Assembly: GCA_001584585.1 (NCBI GenBank)
Contig: LSYV01000004.1
Location: 1,460,491 to 1,524,490, forward strand
Source of the DNA: Gonium pectorale
Lineage: Eukaryota; Chlorophyta; Chlorophyceae; Chlamydomonadales; Volvocaceae
DNA: 64,000 bases
Direction: 5' to 3'
Made by a program: the position numbers and the translations under genes. Shown piece by piece: positions 35,305 to 47,700 of this stretch; position 1 is the first letter of the stretch; every line of letters begins with the position of its first letter. The notes under the pieces are model-generated. The model worked only from the letters and a program-made list of their open reading frames with translations, made no database searches and had not been told where the DNA came from.

Positions 35305-38300
35305 ATGCAAGCCGCTACCTGGCGATCGGCTGCAGGTGCACGGCGGGTCCCCTGCATGGACAGGTGCGTAGCTCGACCCCCTCGACAGTCCCTGCGGTGC
35401 ATGGGCGCTCCATGCTGGGCTTCCTTGATACACCTGATGGTGACATGCATTGCGGGGCAGTTCTCACTGGTAACAGGCGGAGCAGGCGGGGGCTCCTACC
35501 CTTACCGTCGGGGTTGCCGCGCCCTCCTTACGCCCCGTATGGCTCTCATTGCAAGCCTCACGGCCCCCTGAAACACCACCATGTTGTCTCCGCGAACGAG
35601 CATGCTTGTCTGGCAACCTGCCACCGCCACCCTCCGTCTTCAGGGCACCCGCGGCCTGCGTGCTGAGGGCCCCTCAGCCGGCGTGCACGCGTATGCGGCG
35701 GCCTTCAGCGGCGGCGGCGCAAGGCCCGCGACGTGGCTGGCGGCTGGTGACCTTCGCTGGCGAGGAGCCGGGCCAGGTGGGGCTGCCTGAGGGGCTGGGT
35801 GGGAGGGTTTCAACGTCTCGTGAGGGAGATGATGGTGACCCGAGTACGGGCCTTTGTGTAGAGCTGGACTTGCGTAACAGTGTTGGGTTCCGCGCTCCTA
35901 CTCACCGAGGAGCTGACCCAAACGAGGAGCTGGCCGACGAGGAGCTGGGCCCCGATGGCTGTGTGAGGGACCGTGCTGGGGGGCGCGGTGCGGCTGCAAG
36001 GGGGCCTAGCACAGGGCTCTGCGTGACCGTTGGGTGGTGGGCCGGACGGCCACAGTTTGGGACTGCAGGCGCTGGGCATCCAGAACGGACGGGACTCGGT
36101 CAGGGCAGTGCACAGCAGACGGCAAGGGCACCGCCCCTGAAGCCACCCGATCATCCCCATCGGGCGCTCGGCTGCACGCCATCGGGGGCCGAGCGCCGGC
36201 TGCACCTCGTCGAGCGGGAGCCTTGGGGCAGTCCAGGGATCCTTTCCCCCAGAGGTCGGGTCCCGCCACCGCGACGCGGGCACCTCCCGGAACACCCGCC
36301 TGCCCTCACCTCACCTACCCGCTCCCGTCATGCGCTGGACCCCTCCAAATCCTACTCCTCGTCGATCCACGGGTGGCCACCAACGACCGCTCCCCCGCCC
36401 TGCCTCCACAGAGCTCCCCCGCCACACCCTCGGTGCCCGCACCCAAGGCGCCCGACGCCGCGCCGGTCCCCGGAGGGTCCCCTCCCCCCGAGGGCCCCCG
36501 CGACAACCTGCAGTTTGCGGTGGACAATGAGGGGAACGTGCAGCTGCCCAAGGTGGGGGTGGGGTGGGGCGCGCGTGTGCGGACTATCGGAGGGAGGAGG
36601 GCTGCTGTGTCGGGGTCGAGCTGCTGTTGGCAAGGGCTGCTGTTAGAAAAGATCTGCTGTTGGAGGGGGCCTAGCGTATGGATGCGCGTGGGGTTGGGTA
36701 TGTGGTGGCTGGGTTATGAAACGTGCCAGCCCAGGGGCCGGGTGGGCAGCGGCTGGTGGCACGGGTGGGAGGGGACGGGAGGGTGGCTTGCACGGCTGGG
36801 GGATGTGCCGCGGCGTGCTAAGGGTACGAGACAGGGCCTGTTCTTGCGAATGCGACCGCGATGTGCATCCTGGTGTTCGGCTGGCGAACGGGGAAGCTGC
36901 ACGCGCGGTGGCGGGGCATGCGGACGGGTGGACAGGAGCGGGGCGGGGCGGGGCGGCTGCCGATGGGGTGGAGGGGCTGCTGCGCCGGACGCCTGGAGCT
37001 TCCAAGCGCCTGATCCACATGCGGGGTGGCGCATGCAAGGGTGGGGCGCGGCGTCTGTGCTCGCCTGCACATGATGTGCGTGGTGTTGTGGTTTTGCGGA
37101 TGGCCTAGGCAAGACAAATAGACACGTGCGCACGAGCGGATGCACGAGCGGGCGCCGGATGGGTGGAAATCGGCAAAGCGAGTCCACGGGGGCGGCTTGC
37201 TTGGCCGTTTGGTCGGGCCGGAGGGCGCGTGGAAGCGGTCGCGTATCGCTGCCGCTTGCGTGCCGGGTAAACCTTGTGCATTCCGGGCGGGGTATATGGC
37301 AGCCTTCGGCTCATGGCGTGGCCTTGGCGTACCCCTGCTCAACGCCAGGCCAACCCGGTCCACCCCCTTCCCCGCCTCTACGGTACGTCCCGCAGGACGT
37401 GATCGACAAGCTCAAGACCAGCGTGTTTGGGTTTGACACGTTCTGGGTCACCAGCGTGGACAACTACGGGCACGAGGGCGTGGTGTTCAAGGGGAACGTG
37501 CGGGGGCGGGACCCTGCGGTGTCGTACGCCAAGATGCGGGAGCGGCTGCAGGTACGGCAGCGTCCTGTGTGGATGCGAGGGCGGTTTGTGTTTATCGGCC
37601 TGTGTGATCAGTACGTTCGAACAAGACCCAAGACCGTGTCACCTCGTTGACAGTTCCATTACCCCCCACGCCCTCTTGCTTTTTGGCTCCCACACCCGCA
37701 GAACACCTTTGCCGGGGCGTACCAGCTGTTCCTGCTGGAGGACAAGGAGGAGAAGCCCACCGTGGTGGTGCTGCCGCAGGTGAGCGGGCGGGGGCGGGCA
37801 GCGACCCGTGGGTCTGGGCACGTGGCCACTGACCCGTGGGTCAGGGTTTGTAGGGCTCAGGGCCAGCTGAGGGAGCGTATGATTGGCCTGGTGGGGGGGA
37901 CGTTTGCAAGGTCGGGGCAAGGCAACGGCACGGGAAAGAAGACACGGACGCGGGGTGGAGCGCCTAACGCGCGGAGCCGAGGCAGGGCGGGACGATGCCA
38001 TACAGCCGGCGGGGATTGATGGCGTGTTCTGAAGCCACGGGAGATCCTCCGACTGGGTTTCGGAGTGCTTTCCGACTGCTTTTCCATCGCCGGCTGTCCT
38101 GGGTGCCGCCCCGCTGGCTGGACGAGTGGGCACCAGCTGGAAGGGCCCGGGCGCGGGTGCACCAGCGGGGCACAACCGCGGCCCGTATACCTACGCAGTC
38201 TCTGCTTGACGAGCAAGGCAAACCGCGGTACAGGGCGGCTGCGGTGCTGTGCGGTGCACCGCCGCGCGCATGAGCACGTGGGGCCCCGCGGGAGGGCGCC

Positions 38301-41300
38301 AGCGCTGTGGCCCCGGATGTCGCACACAGGCAGCGAACACCGGTTGGGTTGCTGCCGTCCCAAGAGCCAACTTTCAGCCGCTTACTGTCAGCCGGATGTC
38401 GACCCCCAACGCCCTCCCACGCACACATACACTCACCCCGCTGATGGGCGCTCCCCGCTGCTCAGGGCCGAGGCCTGGACACCCAGATCAGCAAGTTCAC
38501 AGAGGTTGGTAACAGGAAGGCGGTTGGGATGGTTGGGGCTTTCAGTAGGCAGTCGCGGCCGAACATACAACGGTGCCTAAGGCTCAGGGGGGTGGGCGTC
38601 CGTGTGCACCTGCAGCAGCACAGCACATGAACGCGCCCGCGACCGTATGCTGGCGGTTTGATGCTACTGTGGGCTACCATGCACTAATCAGCGGCCAGCC
38701 ATCCTCGCTCCAGGTGCTTTCCAACCTCTCTATGTGAGCTCTGGCTCCTCTACCCATCCTCCGCTGCGTACGGCAGCGGAGGCGCGCTCCCGGACGAGTG
38801 CACCTTCTGTCTGTCGGCCCGTCCGAACCGCCCAAGCAGCAGCCTCCGCGCACGCTCCGTACACCTCCTTCGTCACTCCTCCGCCCCACCCACCTCCCGC
38901 CTCTCTAGTGGGATCCCCTCTCTGAATCCTCAACCCGCCCCGTCCCCCCCCACCCCCGCAGGTGTGGCTGGCGGTCCTGTTCGCGCTGGCCACGGCCGTG
39001 ACGTCGTTCAACTCGGCCGGCATGCCACTGCTGGAGTTCTTCATCGCGCCCTACTCCACCACCATATCACAGCAGGTGCGCGCCGCTCCGTGCCGGGTGG
39101 GGGGCGGTGCCGGGGGCCGGGGGCCGGGGCCCGGCGTGACGTGAGACTTGGGGCGGTGTGATGTGGTGTAGAGGCGGAGATGTGGAAGCGTCCGAAGCGG
39201 AAACTCATGTGTTGAAAAGGAAAAACGCATACGACGAGCGTAAGCGCGTAAGTGATGGCGTCGGTGTAGGACCCAGCTCCCGAGGCAGTCGAAGGGGCGA
39301 TGTCCCTGCATGTTAGTTCGGCGGCGACCACCACCGTAGCCCCCGATGCGGCCCAGAATTCTCTCTGGGGTGACCCTATGCAATGCCGTGATGGGATGCG
39401 CTTAGTCTAATCTACGTGCGTCGCATGCGGGCTGGTGCATGTCTCCCGGCTCCCCGCCCACCCAGCCCCCCGACCCGCTGACTACCCTTGTCTCACCTAC
39501 GAGCACCGGGAAAGCAAGCCGCGCCAGGCGGAGCGGCGGAAAAGGGAGGGGGAGGGGCACAGCGAGGAATGTCAGAGTGGAGGTCTGAGACGTAGCGCAA
39601 ATGCAACGAATGACAGAGCAAGACCCCGTGACCTAAACGAGCTACGGTGGTGGTGCCGAAAGGGGCCGTGAGGGCGCGCGAGGGACCGAAAAGGGTGCAT
39701 GGGGCGACACGGCAGTACGGCGGTGCATGGTCATGGGAGTGCGGGAATGCGTGACGCCGTGAGCTGGCCCGCGTAGGGCTCCCCGCAACACGGCGACACC
39801 GAGGAGATGCACCGCGGCACATGCTTGCGGTGTCGGTCGTCGCCGCTATGTGTGTGTGGTGGGGGGGGGGGGTCGTGCGGCGACCCGCGGGGCGGCGCGC
39901 GTGGACGGGAGCCGGCCTGTGTCCGGACGCGAGCGGAGGTGAGGACCCTTCGCGCCCTCCGCGTGTCTTCACCTTCTTACCTCCTCACCGTGTCTCGGAC
40001 GCTGCCGCCCGCCCTGCCGCCGACCCCCCACCGCCGTCCCCTCCCCTCCAGGACTTCGTTGACGCCCTTCCCGGGGTGCTGGCCTTCTGCTTCGCGCTAG
40101 GTGGGTCGGTGGCCCCACAGCGCGTGGCGGCGGGGCGGGGGCCAGCTACGGGCGGGCGGTGCAGTGCCGCAAGCCAGCATGCCACTCCCGCTACCTTTTC
40201 GCGTCCTGGTCCCCGCCCCATTCCCTGTCCCGCCCTCCCTATCCTGCCCGCCGGCCCATCACCTGTCAGTCTCCCACGCATCACTATTGCATGCCCCCAG
40301 GCTTTTCCACTTGGGACGTCCTCCACACCACTGCCTCCCCCCCCATCCTTCCACAGCCTCCGTCCCCCTCTTCATTACCCCCGCCCCTGGCCGCCTAATT
40401 CACAACCCCTCCCCGCAGGCTCCCACGACTACGGCCACTGGGTGGCTGCCCGGCGTCACGGTCTGCAGCTGTACCTCCCCTTCTACCTGCCCGCGGGCTT
40501 CGGGCTGCTGGGCAGCTTTGGGAGCATCACGCGGGTGCGGGGCGGGGGGGGGGGTGGAGGGGGTGGAGGGGAGGGGGTGGGTGGGATGCGGGTGAGGGAG
40601 AGCGAGGGAGGGATGAGTGGGGCGGGGCGAGGTTAGAGCGGTTAACACGAGGTTGAGAGGAGGAGGTTGGGGTGGGGCCTGCGAAGGGCGGTGTGAGGGG
40701 AGGAGCGGGCGCGGGGAGGTAGGGGCGAAGGACAGAGGGTGAGGGAGAAAGGGAGGGCGCGAGGGGCTTCCGGCGATGCGGTGTGGGTTTGGTGGGGGCG
40801 GGTGGCAGGTGGCCGCGGGGGTCAGGCGGGTACGGCGTCAGCTGCTGCGCGGTGCGGCAAACGCAGGAAAGCGATAGTAAGCGGCCCGCGGGTCGGTGCC
40901 GCCGGGCTCCGACCGAACTGAGGGCGGCGTGAGATGCGCGACAGGGGGGATGGGGGAGGGCGCGACACGTGTTGCAGGCCGCCTGACCGCCAGGCGCCTC
41001 ACCCAAGCCCTGCACCTCCGCCCCCTCCAGACACTATCGCACATCCCACCACCCCAGGCCACCCAACACACCCATCCCTCTTAACCCCGCAGCTCCGGAA
41101 CTTCGTGCCCAACCGGGAGGCGCTGCTGGACCTGTCTGTCAGCGGGCCGCTGTACGGCAGTGCCGTGTCCGGGGCGCTGCTGCTGCTCGGCTTTGCCCTC
41201 ACGTCGGCGGGCGTAACATCCGTCAGTGAGTGGGGTTCTTAGACTCTTAGTACAGCAGGAGCAGGAGGCGGATGCCCACCCCATCCGTGGAGGCCTGGGG

Positions 41301-43154
41301 GCGGGGTGGGGGCGTCATGGGTTTGGAAGGCGGTCTCAGGCAAGTTCTTAGCGCGGAAGGGTACCGCCGTGGACGGCAAGAGGTTCCTGCCAGCAGTACG
41401 GGGCCGATCGGACCAACAGCGTCCCGTGTGCACCCCTCGCAGCTGCCAGCCCCTGTCGGCCCCCCCCTGCCGCCCCCCTTCGGCCATCGCTCAGCGTGCC
41501 CACCATTCCGTCGACACCCACTCCCGTCGCTTCCCATCTTCCCGTCCTCCTAGCCCTCCTGAGTTTACACCCCCTCCCTCTTCCCCCTCCGCCCCCTCCG
41601 CCCTTTAGGTGTGGACACCCCCGCCCTGGCCGACAGCACACTGGTGGCGCTGCTGTCGGTGCTGTTCGTGGGGCCGAGCGGGCTCTCGCAGCCGGTCACC
41701 GAGGTGAGCCCGGGCGGGCGGGCGGGCCGGAGGTTGTCAGTTGGCGGTCAGGCACTAGTTCGGGCGTCCATTGCTGCTGCTGCTCTTTCCCATACGCACG
41801 CGTGCTCGCACACACACGCGCGCGCTTGCAGCCCCCCCTGTCTCCTTCGTCTCTCCCGGACCGCCCTTGAAATCCTCCTCGCGACGCCGCTCTGGAAACG
41901 GGAGCCCGCACTGCGGAGCCATCAGAGCCAAGCGGGCCCCTCTTCCCAAAAACACAAACCCTGGTCCCGACCCCCTCCTCTGCCCCAGGTCAACTTCCTG
42001 GTGCTGGCGGGCTGGGCGGGCCTGATCGCCAACGGCCTGCAGCTCATCCCCGCGGGCGAGCTGGACGGGGCCAAGATGGTGCTGGGCTGCTGGGGCCGGC
42101 GGACCGCCTCCGCGGTGTCGGTGCTCACCACGGGCGCCCTGGGCTTCTCGGCGCTCACCGGCAACGCGCTGTCCTTCTACTGGGTGGGTGCGGGTTCAGG
42201 CGGGCGGGTTGGGGGGGATGGGTAGGACATTTGCAAGGCGCGTTCTGGTGACTGAGTGAGTTTGGGTTGCTCGGAATCTTGCTTGACTTTCCATCGTCGC
42301 GTGCTATAACGGCCCTCCTACGCCCCCCACACCCCACCCCGCGGCCCCCTTCCCCCGTGGCCCCACCCACCGCACAACAGGTACTGCTGCTGCTCTTCCT
42401 CCAGCGCGGCCCCATCCAGCCCTGCTACGAGGAGCTCTCCGCCCCCGCCAGCGAGTTCAACCGCAAGGTGGGGGCGCACCCGGCCAAGCCTGATTTTTTC
42501 GTGGCAGTCTGGCACCGGGCGCTCTGGGCCATGACCCCCTTCCCCCACCCCACCGGACGCTTTCCCCAGTCAACAACTCAACGCCCTCGGACTGCTTACC
42601 TCACCCCACCCTCCTCTGGCGCCTTCGGGCACGAAAACGGGCGGGTCGGGTTCTCCGTACGAGTAGGGCGGTCGACCCTTGCCAACGGCCGGGGCGCGGG
42701 GGTTGGGGGTTGGGGAGCGCGGCCTGGAGCTGGACGGGGAAGGGCTTGTGGAAATGGCTCCGTCGTGACTGCGCGGGGCAGCGCCGCGAGGCATCCGCCC
42801 AATTGTCCCTTTGTAGTGAATTTGTTGACCCTCCTCAATAGCTTTAAAAGGCACTGAGGGCAATCGATGGTGGTGGTGGTGGTGGTGGGAAGGTTAGCCC
42901 CCTCACACCACCCCCGTGCCCCACCTTCCGTCCCTGGCCTTCGGCATACCTGCAATCCGTGCCCTTCTCTCAACCCCCAACCCCCAACCCATCCTTCAAC
43001 TGCCAACCGCCAGGCCGCCCTGGCGCTGCTGGGCTTCTCGCTGCTGGTGCTGGTCCCCTTCCCCATCGACCTGGCGTACGCGATGATGCAGGCGGGCGGC
43101 AGCGGACCCGGCATGCTGGTGCCCAACAGCTTCCCAACCGACCTGCTAGGGTAA
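35305..43154 (+). CDS. EGY-family site-2 protease homologue (plastid intramembrane metalloprotease type)
   Basis: The 14 exons are 35305-35363, 35644-35776, 36412-36552, 37396-37551, 37702-37779, 38466-38504, 38962-39075, 40052-40100, 40419-40534, 41093-41225, 41609-41703, 41989-42183, 42381-42467 and 43014-43154. Phases agree; the product is 511 residues. The N-terminus (MQAATWRSAAGARRVPCMDR, then R/A/P-rich) is a good plastid transit peptide. Family blocks in order: FKGNVRGRDPAVSYAKMRER, YQLFLLEDKEEKPTVVVLP, several membrane helices, SHDYGHWVAARRHG followed by GSFGSITR, NGLQLIPAGELDGAK, LLLLFLQRGPI and a C-terminal helix. This matches EGY1/EGY2, thylakoid M50 proteases needed for chloroplast development. 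The zinc motif is HDYGH (H259, D260, H263) instead of HExGH; the distal Asp (D397 in LDG) is kept. The sixth exon uses an unusual GTTGGT donor. Active protease or altered paralogue cannot be decided. Confidence 0.88.
39211..39500 (+). repeat. Dispersed repeat B, copy 1 (EGY intron 7)
   Basis: About 290 bp beginning gttgaaaagg and including cgcatacgacgagcgtaagc, gatgtccctgcatgttagtt, accaccaccgtagcccccga and catgcgggctggtgcatgtc. It aligns nearly end to end, in the same orientation, with 56743-57024 in a NUP50 intron. Intron length is inflated by it. Confidence 0.85.
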
Positions 43155-44734
43155 CGGACACGTCCCCTGCCTGCCGGGGTCGGCAGTAGGGTAAGGCAGG
43201 GCGAGGCAGGATGAGGCAGGGCGAGTGGCTGCGGGCCGGGCCTGCTCCCAAGCAGCCTCGCAGCAGGCCCTGTTGGGCTCTAAAGGATGGAAGGCGTCCT
43301 CAGGAGAAAGGCCGGAGGCCATCCCAGCAGACCCTGTTGGGGTGGAGCACGGGTGGTTGTGGCGGCGGTGGACGTGGAGGGCCGGAGGGAGGCGGGACGC
43401 GGTTGGCGCAAACCGTTATCGCTGGCCGCAGGGGGGCCCATTCTCTAATCCATTCGGGTGTTATGATGCAGTGCTGGTGTTGTGGAAGATCGCTGAGGCG
43501 TTGGGCAGGTCAGGACCGGGAGGGGGCCGGGGGACGTACTCCTGCGTGACAGGAGCTCTCTTAACGGACGGCAGCGCCCGTCATGCTGCGCTGGGGACGC
43601 TAGGAACGCCCGGCCGCGAACGGTGATGGCGCGGCGGCGGTTGATAACACGCGGGAGATGGTCGGAGGGGCGCGTGGTGGGATACTTGAGGGGGATACTG
43701 GTAGGGGGAGTCCTGTCAGCTCGCTAACGCGAGGGCGCGAGGTGTACGGGGGAGGGGGCACGCGACCACCAGGCGCCTGCGTGTGTCGCGCGGTGCTGGT
43801 TGAGTGGAGGGGCTGTCAGATTACTACAGCGAAAATGGGTGTGGAGCGGAGAAGATATTTAGCCATGCAGGAACTGCTTGGGAGTGGAGGGGAGAAGACA
43901 AAACACGACGAACGTACAACGCATAGCGTCGTTACAATAAATTGAATGTGGTCGCCCGCCCGCGAGCCCATGCGGAGCGTCTGGTGGCGTTTGTGCCCCC
44001 ATCGGCTCGGGGCGTTGCGAGAGGGGGCTCATCGGTTCGGCTGGGCGTTTAAGGAGGGCCCTCGAGACCTACCCGCGCATTGGGCTGCCAGCAGCGGCTG
44101 TTGCGCTGGTGGCCTTGGTGAGCCCCCGCAGGCTCGAGGAGTATGGTTTGTTCTGGTATGTTAATCGGCTGGCAGGTCCTCGAGCAGCCGTCCGTACCCT
44201 GTTGCATCCCACGGTGCACGGGCCGAGGGCTGCCTTCGCCGAGGCCCCCGGCATCGCATGGTCCGGCATTGCATCATGATTTGGATTCCAAATGAGTCCG
44301 GAAGCATGAAATGGCGCAGTCCAAGTCCGTGATCCGAGCTGACGGGCCCTGTTACATGTAACGGTAATATGCTGGGCTACGTGGCGCGCCTAGGAATTTT
44401 CCATACAAGCCGCCCCCTAACACCCCTTTGAAGGTTGTGGCATACACTGTGCACGGGCTACGCCCAGACGGGGCGATGCCATGGCCTGTGGCCAACCTGG
44501 CCATCACAGCTATCTTCCAGGCCAGTGATCTGAACACGTACATCGACTACAGAATGAAGCCTGGCAGGCCCAGCCGTACCCGGTACCCGCTTGGCTTTGC
44601 AGGCTGAAATGCCTGATTAAAAACGCATACTATAGTTTAGGCCAACAGGTAGTTGATTAAGAAAAAACCGTAGTCTCCGCAGTTCTAAGCTCATACCGTT
44701 GCTGGCCCACGATGGCCGCTGCATCAAGCTGATT
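43155..44734. other. Intergenic region with an open-frame remnant
   Basis: It lies between the EGY stop codon and the next plus-strand start. The first plus-strand TGTAA is at 44357-44361, inside the palindrome GTTACATGTAAC; an AATAAA occurs near 43936. A frame open from 44368 to 44607 has protein-like composition (see findings). No complete gene was recognised. Confidence 0.4.
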
Positions 44735-47700
44735 ATGCCGCCGTTGCCACTTCAATTTATTCCACAAGAGCTTGAAGCACCTGCAGAGCTTGAGGTTACA
44801 CTCCGGGCTCGTGAGAACGCGCGGCGCATAAAGGAACACTATGAGGGCACGTTTGGAGTTCCCAAGAGCACGCTCCATTCCTTGTGAGTAATGCACAATG
44901 CCTTCCGGGATACACAATGCCTTAGTTGCCGCGCCAACCCCAAACTCACCAAATCCTCCAATGGAAGAAGCTTGGCTCCGTAGCAAATCTAAGAATACCT
45001 CACCGTCTCCGCAGGAGCTACCTGCTAGCCCACGATAAGTTGGCCATTCTCTCTTCCCTCGAGCAGCTGCCGCACTACAATAAGTCCCACTTTAGCCCGT
45101 CACTTCACGGCTCCACCTCTGGTACCGGTCCGGAGCGCGGCGCACGGCCCAGCACGGCGCGGCCCCCCACCGCCCCAGCTGAGCCACGTCCCTCCGCTCT
45201 CCGGCCTAGCAGTGCGCACAGCCGACCATCAGCGGAGCACATGCCACCAGCGATGGGACACAGCACATTAGCGGTGACGCCACACGGGGCAGGCTCGGCC
45301 GAGGGGCCGCAGGATGCGTCCGCAGCGGCTGACAGCGACCCCACGCTCCGGGCGGCGCTGGACCCCAAGAACTGGAGCGAGCTGGACGGGTCCCGGCAGG
45401 TGAGGCATCACGACGATCTGGTCGAAGGGAGAAGCCTCACAGAGTGCTAACTCTTCGTGGGTGCGCTGAGATGGCTTGGCCTTGGGCTCGGGTTCTGCAG
45501 GGGCGGGAGCCGATGAGTTCGTAACCTTGGTCTCGGCGGACACCTCCGGGCCGACGCTGGTGTTGTGGTAGTTGTGGCCGTTCCGTTGACGCCTGTGAGC
45601 CAAGGAGTTGTCTTCTTGTGGTGCCGTTCTTGGCAGCTTGGTGGCGTTGGTAGCAGCTGCGACTGGGCGGGGAAGCGGGCGGTCTGTTGGGCGCGGGACG
45701 CAGGGAGGTCGGGGGGCGGGCGGCGTGCAGTTGGGCGCGGTGACAAGGTCCTCAACATGGCCCAGCACCCGCCCCACGCATCCGCACACCCCTCCTCCCT
45801 CGCCCCCTCAGCAGTGGCAGGACCCCGCCGTGCTGCGCCCCGACAATGACGCACCGGACTTGCAGCCGCGCCCGCCGATGCACACCCGGGCCGGCGACGC
45901 CGGGGCGAGCGCCCCCCATGCCGCGGCCCATACCTCTGTCCACGCTGCGGGTGGTGCGGCGTCCGGGCCGCACCGGACCTCGCACAGCGGGCGCGGAGCA
46001 GCAGGCGGGGCCGAGTTTGGGGAGGCAGGGCCGTGGCTGGAGGCCAGGCCCGCGTCGGTATCCGGCGATGCCGGGGTGGAGGCGGGGGGCATGCAGGCGG
46101 CGGTGGCGGCCGGGGACTTGCCGCCGGAGGAGCGGGCGCGCGTGGGTCCACGGCAGGTGTGTTGAGTGTGTGGGGGCGGAGGGCCTGCGGCTCGGGGCTG
46201 TGCGTGCCTCTGGTTTGCGCAGCAGGTCGGTGATGTCAAGTCGTGTTTTGGTGCACGAAAGGCGTGCGCTTTCAGTTGCACGTTTCGGCGGCCATGCGTT
46301 GCGGCGATGACAGTGCGGCAGTGTGGGCTTCACGTGGGCGACCAGTGCGCTGTGCGTTGCCGCAGAGCTTGACAGGGTTGGGGCGCTGGTTGGCGGCGGC
46401 GGCGGCGGTGGCGGCCATCATGCACAGCGGCGCACGTCAGTCAAGCGCCCCGGCCGACTTAGTAGCCCTCTTCGCCCAGCTCGTTGATATGCACACCCTT
46501 CTTCGCAAACCCCTCCGCCCCAACACAGGACGCCGTGGACCTGACCCGCTTCGTGGCGCGCGGCTACACGGTGACGGTGGACTGGGAGCCCCAAACTATG
46601 ACGGCGCGGCGTGTGGCGCGGCCCGACATCTTCCACATCTCGGCGGAGGAGGTGGGGCGGCGCGGGCCCGGCCGGGGGCTGCAGCGTGGGGGGCGTCTGA
46701 GGAGGGGCTGCACGGGAGGGCGCTGCCTCTGCCCATGCCGGCCGGCCTGCTGCCGCGTCCCCAACCCTGCCTGAAGCCGTGTCAGCGCCACTGCTCCCTC
46801 ATTGAATCATCGCGCAGCTTGAGTGTCGGCGCCACCGTGTTCGGCGCGCCGGCCATTTGCGCCGAGGTCCCCTCCTCAGCCGCATCAGCGCCACAGCCCA
46901 CCCGGCGAACGCCACTCACAGGAGCCCCCTCTCCAGGTGTAGGGAATCTGAAAGTTCACTAGCCAACTAACTGTATCCGGAACCGCCTCCACTGCCGCCA
47001 ACCGCTCCGCACGCAGGCCCAGCGACGACGGAGCCTCGCCGACGCAGTTACCCTGGCGCTCAAGGAGCAGCGGCGCGCCGAGATGGCGGCGGCGGAGGTG
47101 GCGGCGGAGCGCGAGCGTGCGGCGGCGGCGGAGCCCAAGGGCCCGCGGTACAGCGCCTACGGCGTCCGGCGGCCCGACCGCCCCTCCTCGTGCGCACGGC
47201 CGCGCTACCTTGACTGGCACCCCGAGTGCATCGGCGGGCTGGGAGTCGCCAGCGGCGGCGGCGGCGGCTCGGCGGCGGGGTCGCGGTGCAGCTCGGCGGC
47301 GCCGCACCTGCGCTCTCGGTCGGACAGCGCGGCGCCGCGCGAGAGCGCGGCGGCTGCGGCTGCCGCGCTCCGGCAGCTGTCGGGTCAGCTGCCATCGTCC
47401 TCGGGGTAAGGGGCTTTGTGTGTAGTTGGGAGGGGGAAGGTGTTGGTGCGCGATCAGCACTTGTAGGTCTCACACCAACCGGAGGCGGCAAGGCAGCACC
47501 GGCCACCGAGGCGCTGTACGCCCGGGCAGCTCGGGAGCGCCCCGCTGCGGAGAGCGGCCGCGGAGGAGGAGGACACCTGCTTTTGCTGGGGAGGTGGCAA
47601 TCACGCGCCCTGTGCAGTTGATACCTCTACTGCACACAAGCGCCCGCATGAGCGCCCGTTAATGATATGCGCCTGGGGGGCACAGGCGTCCGCCCATCCG

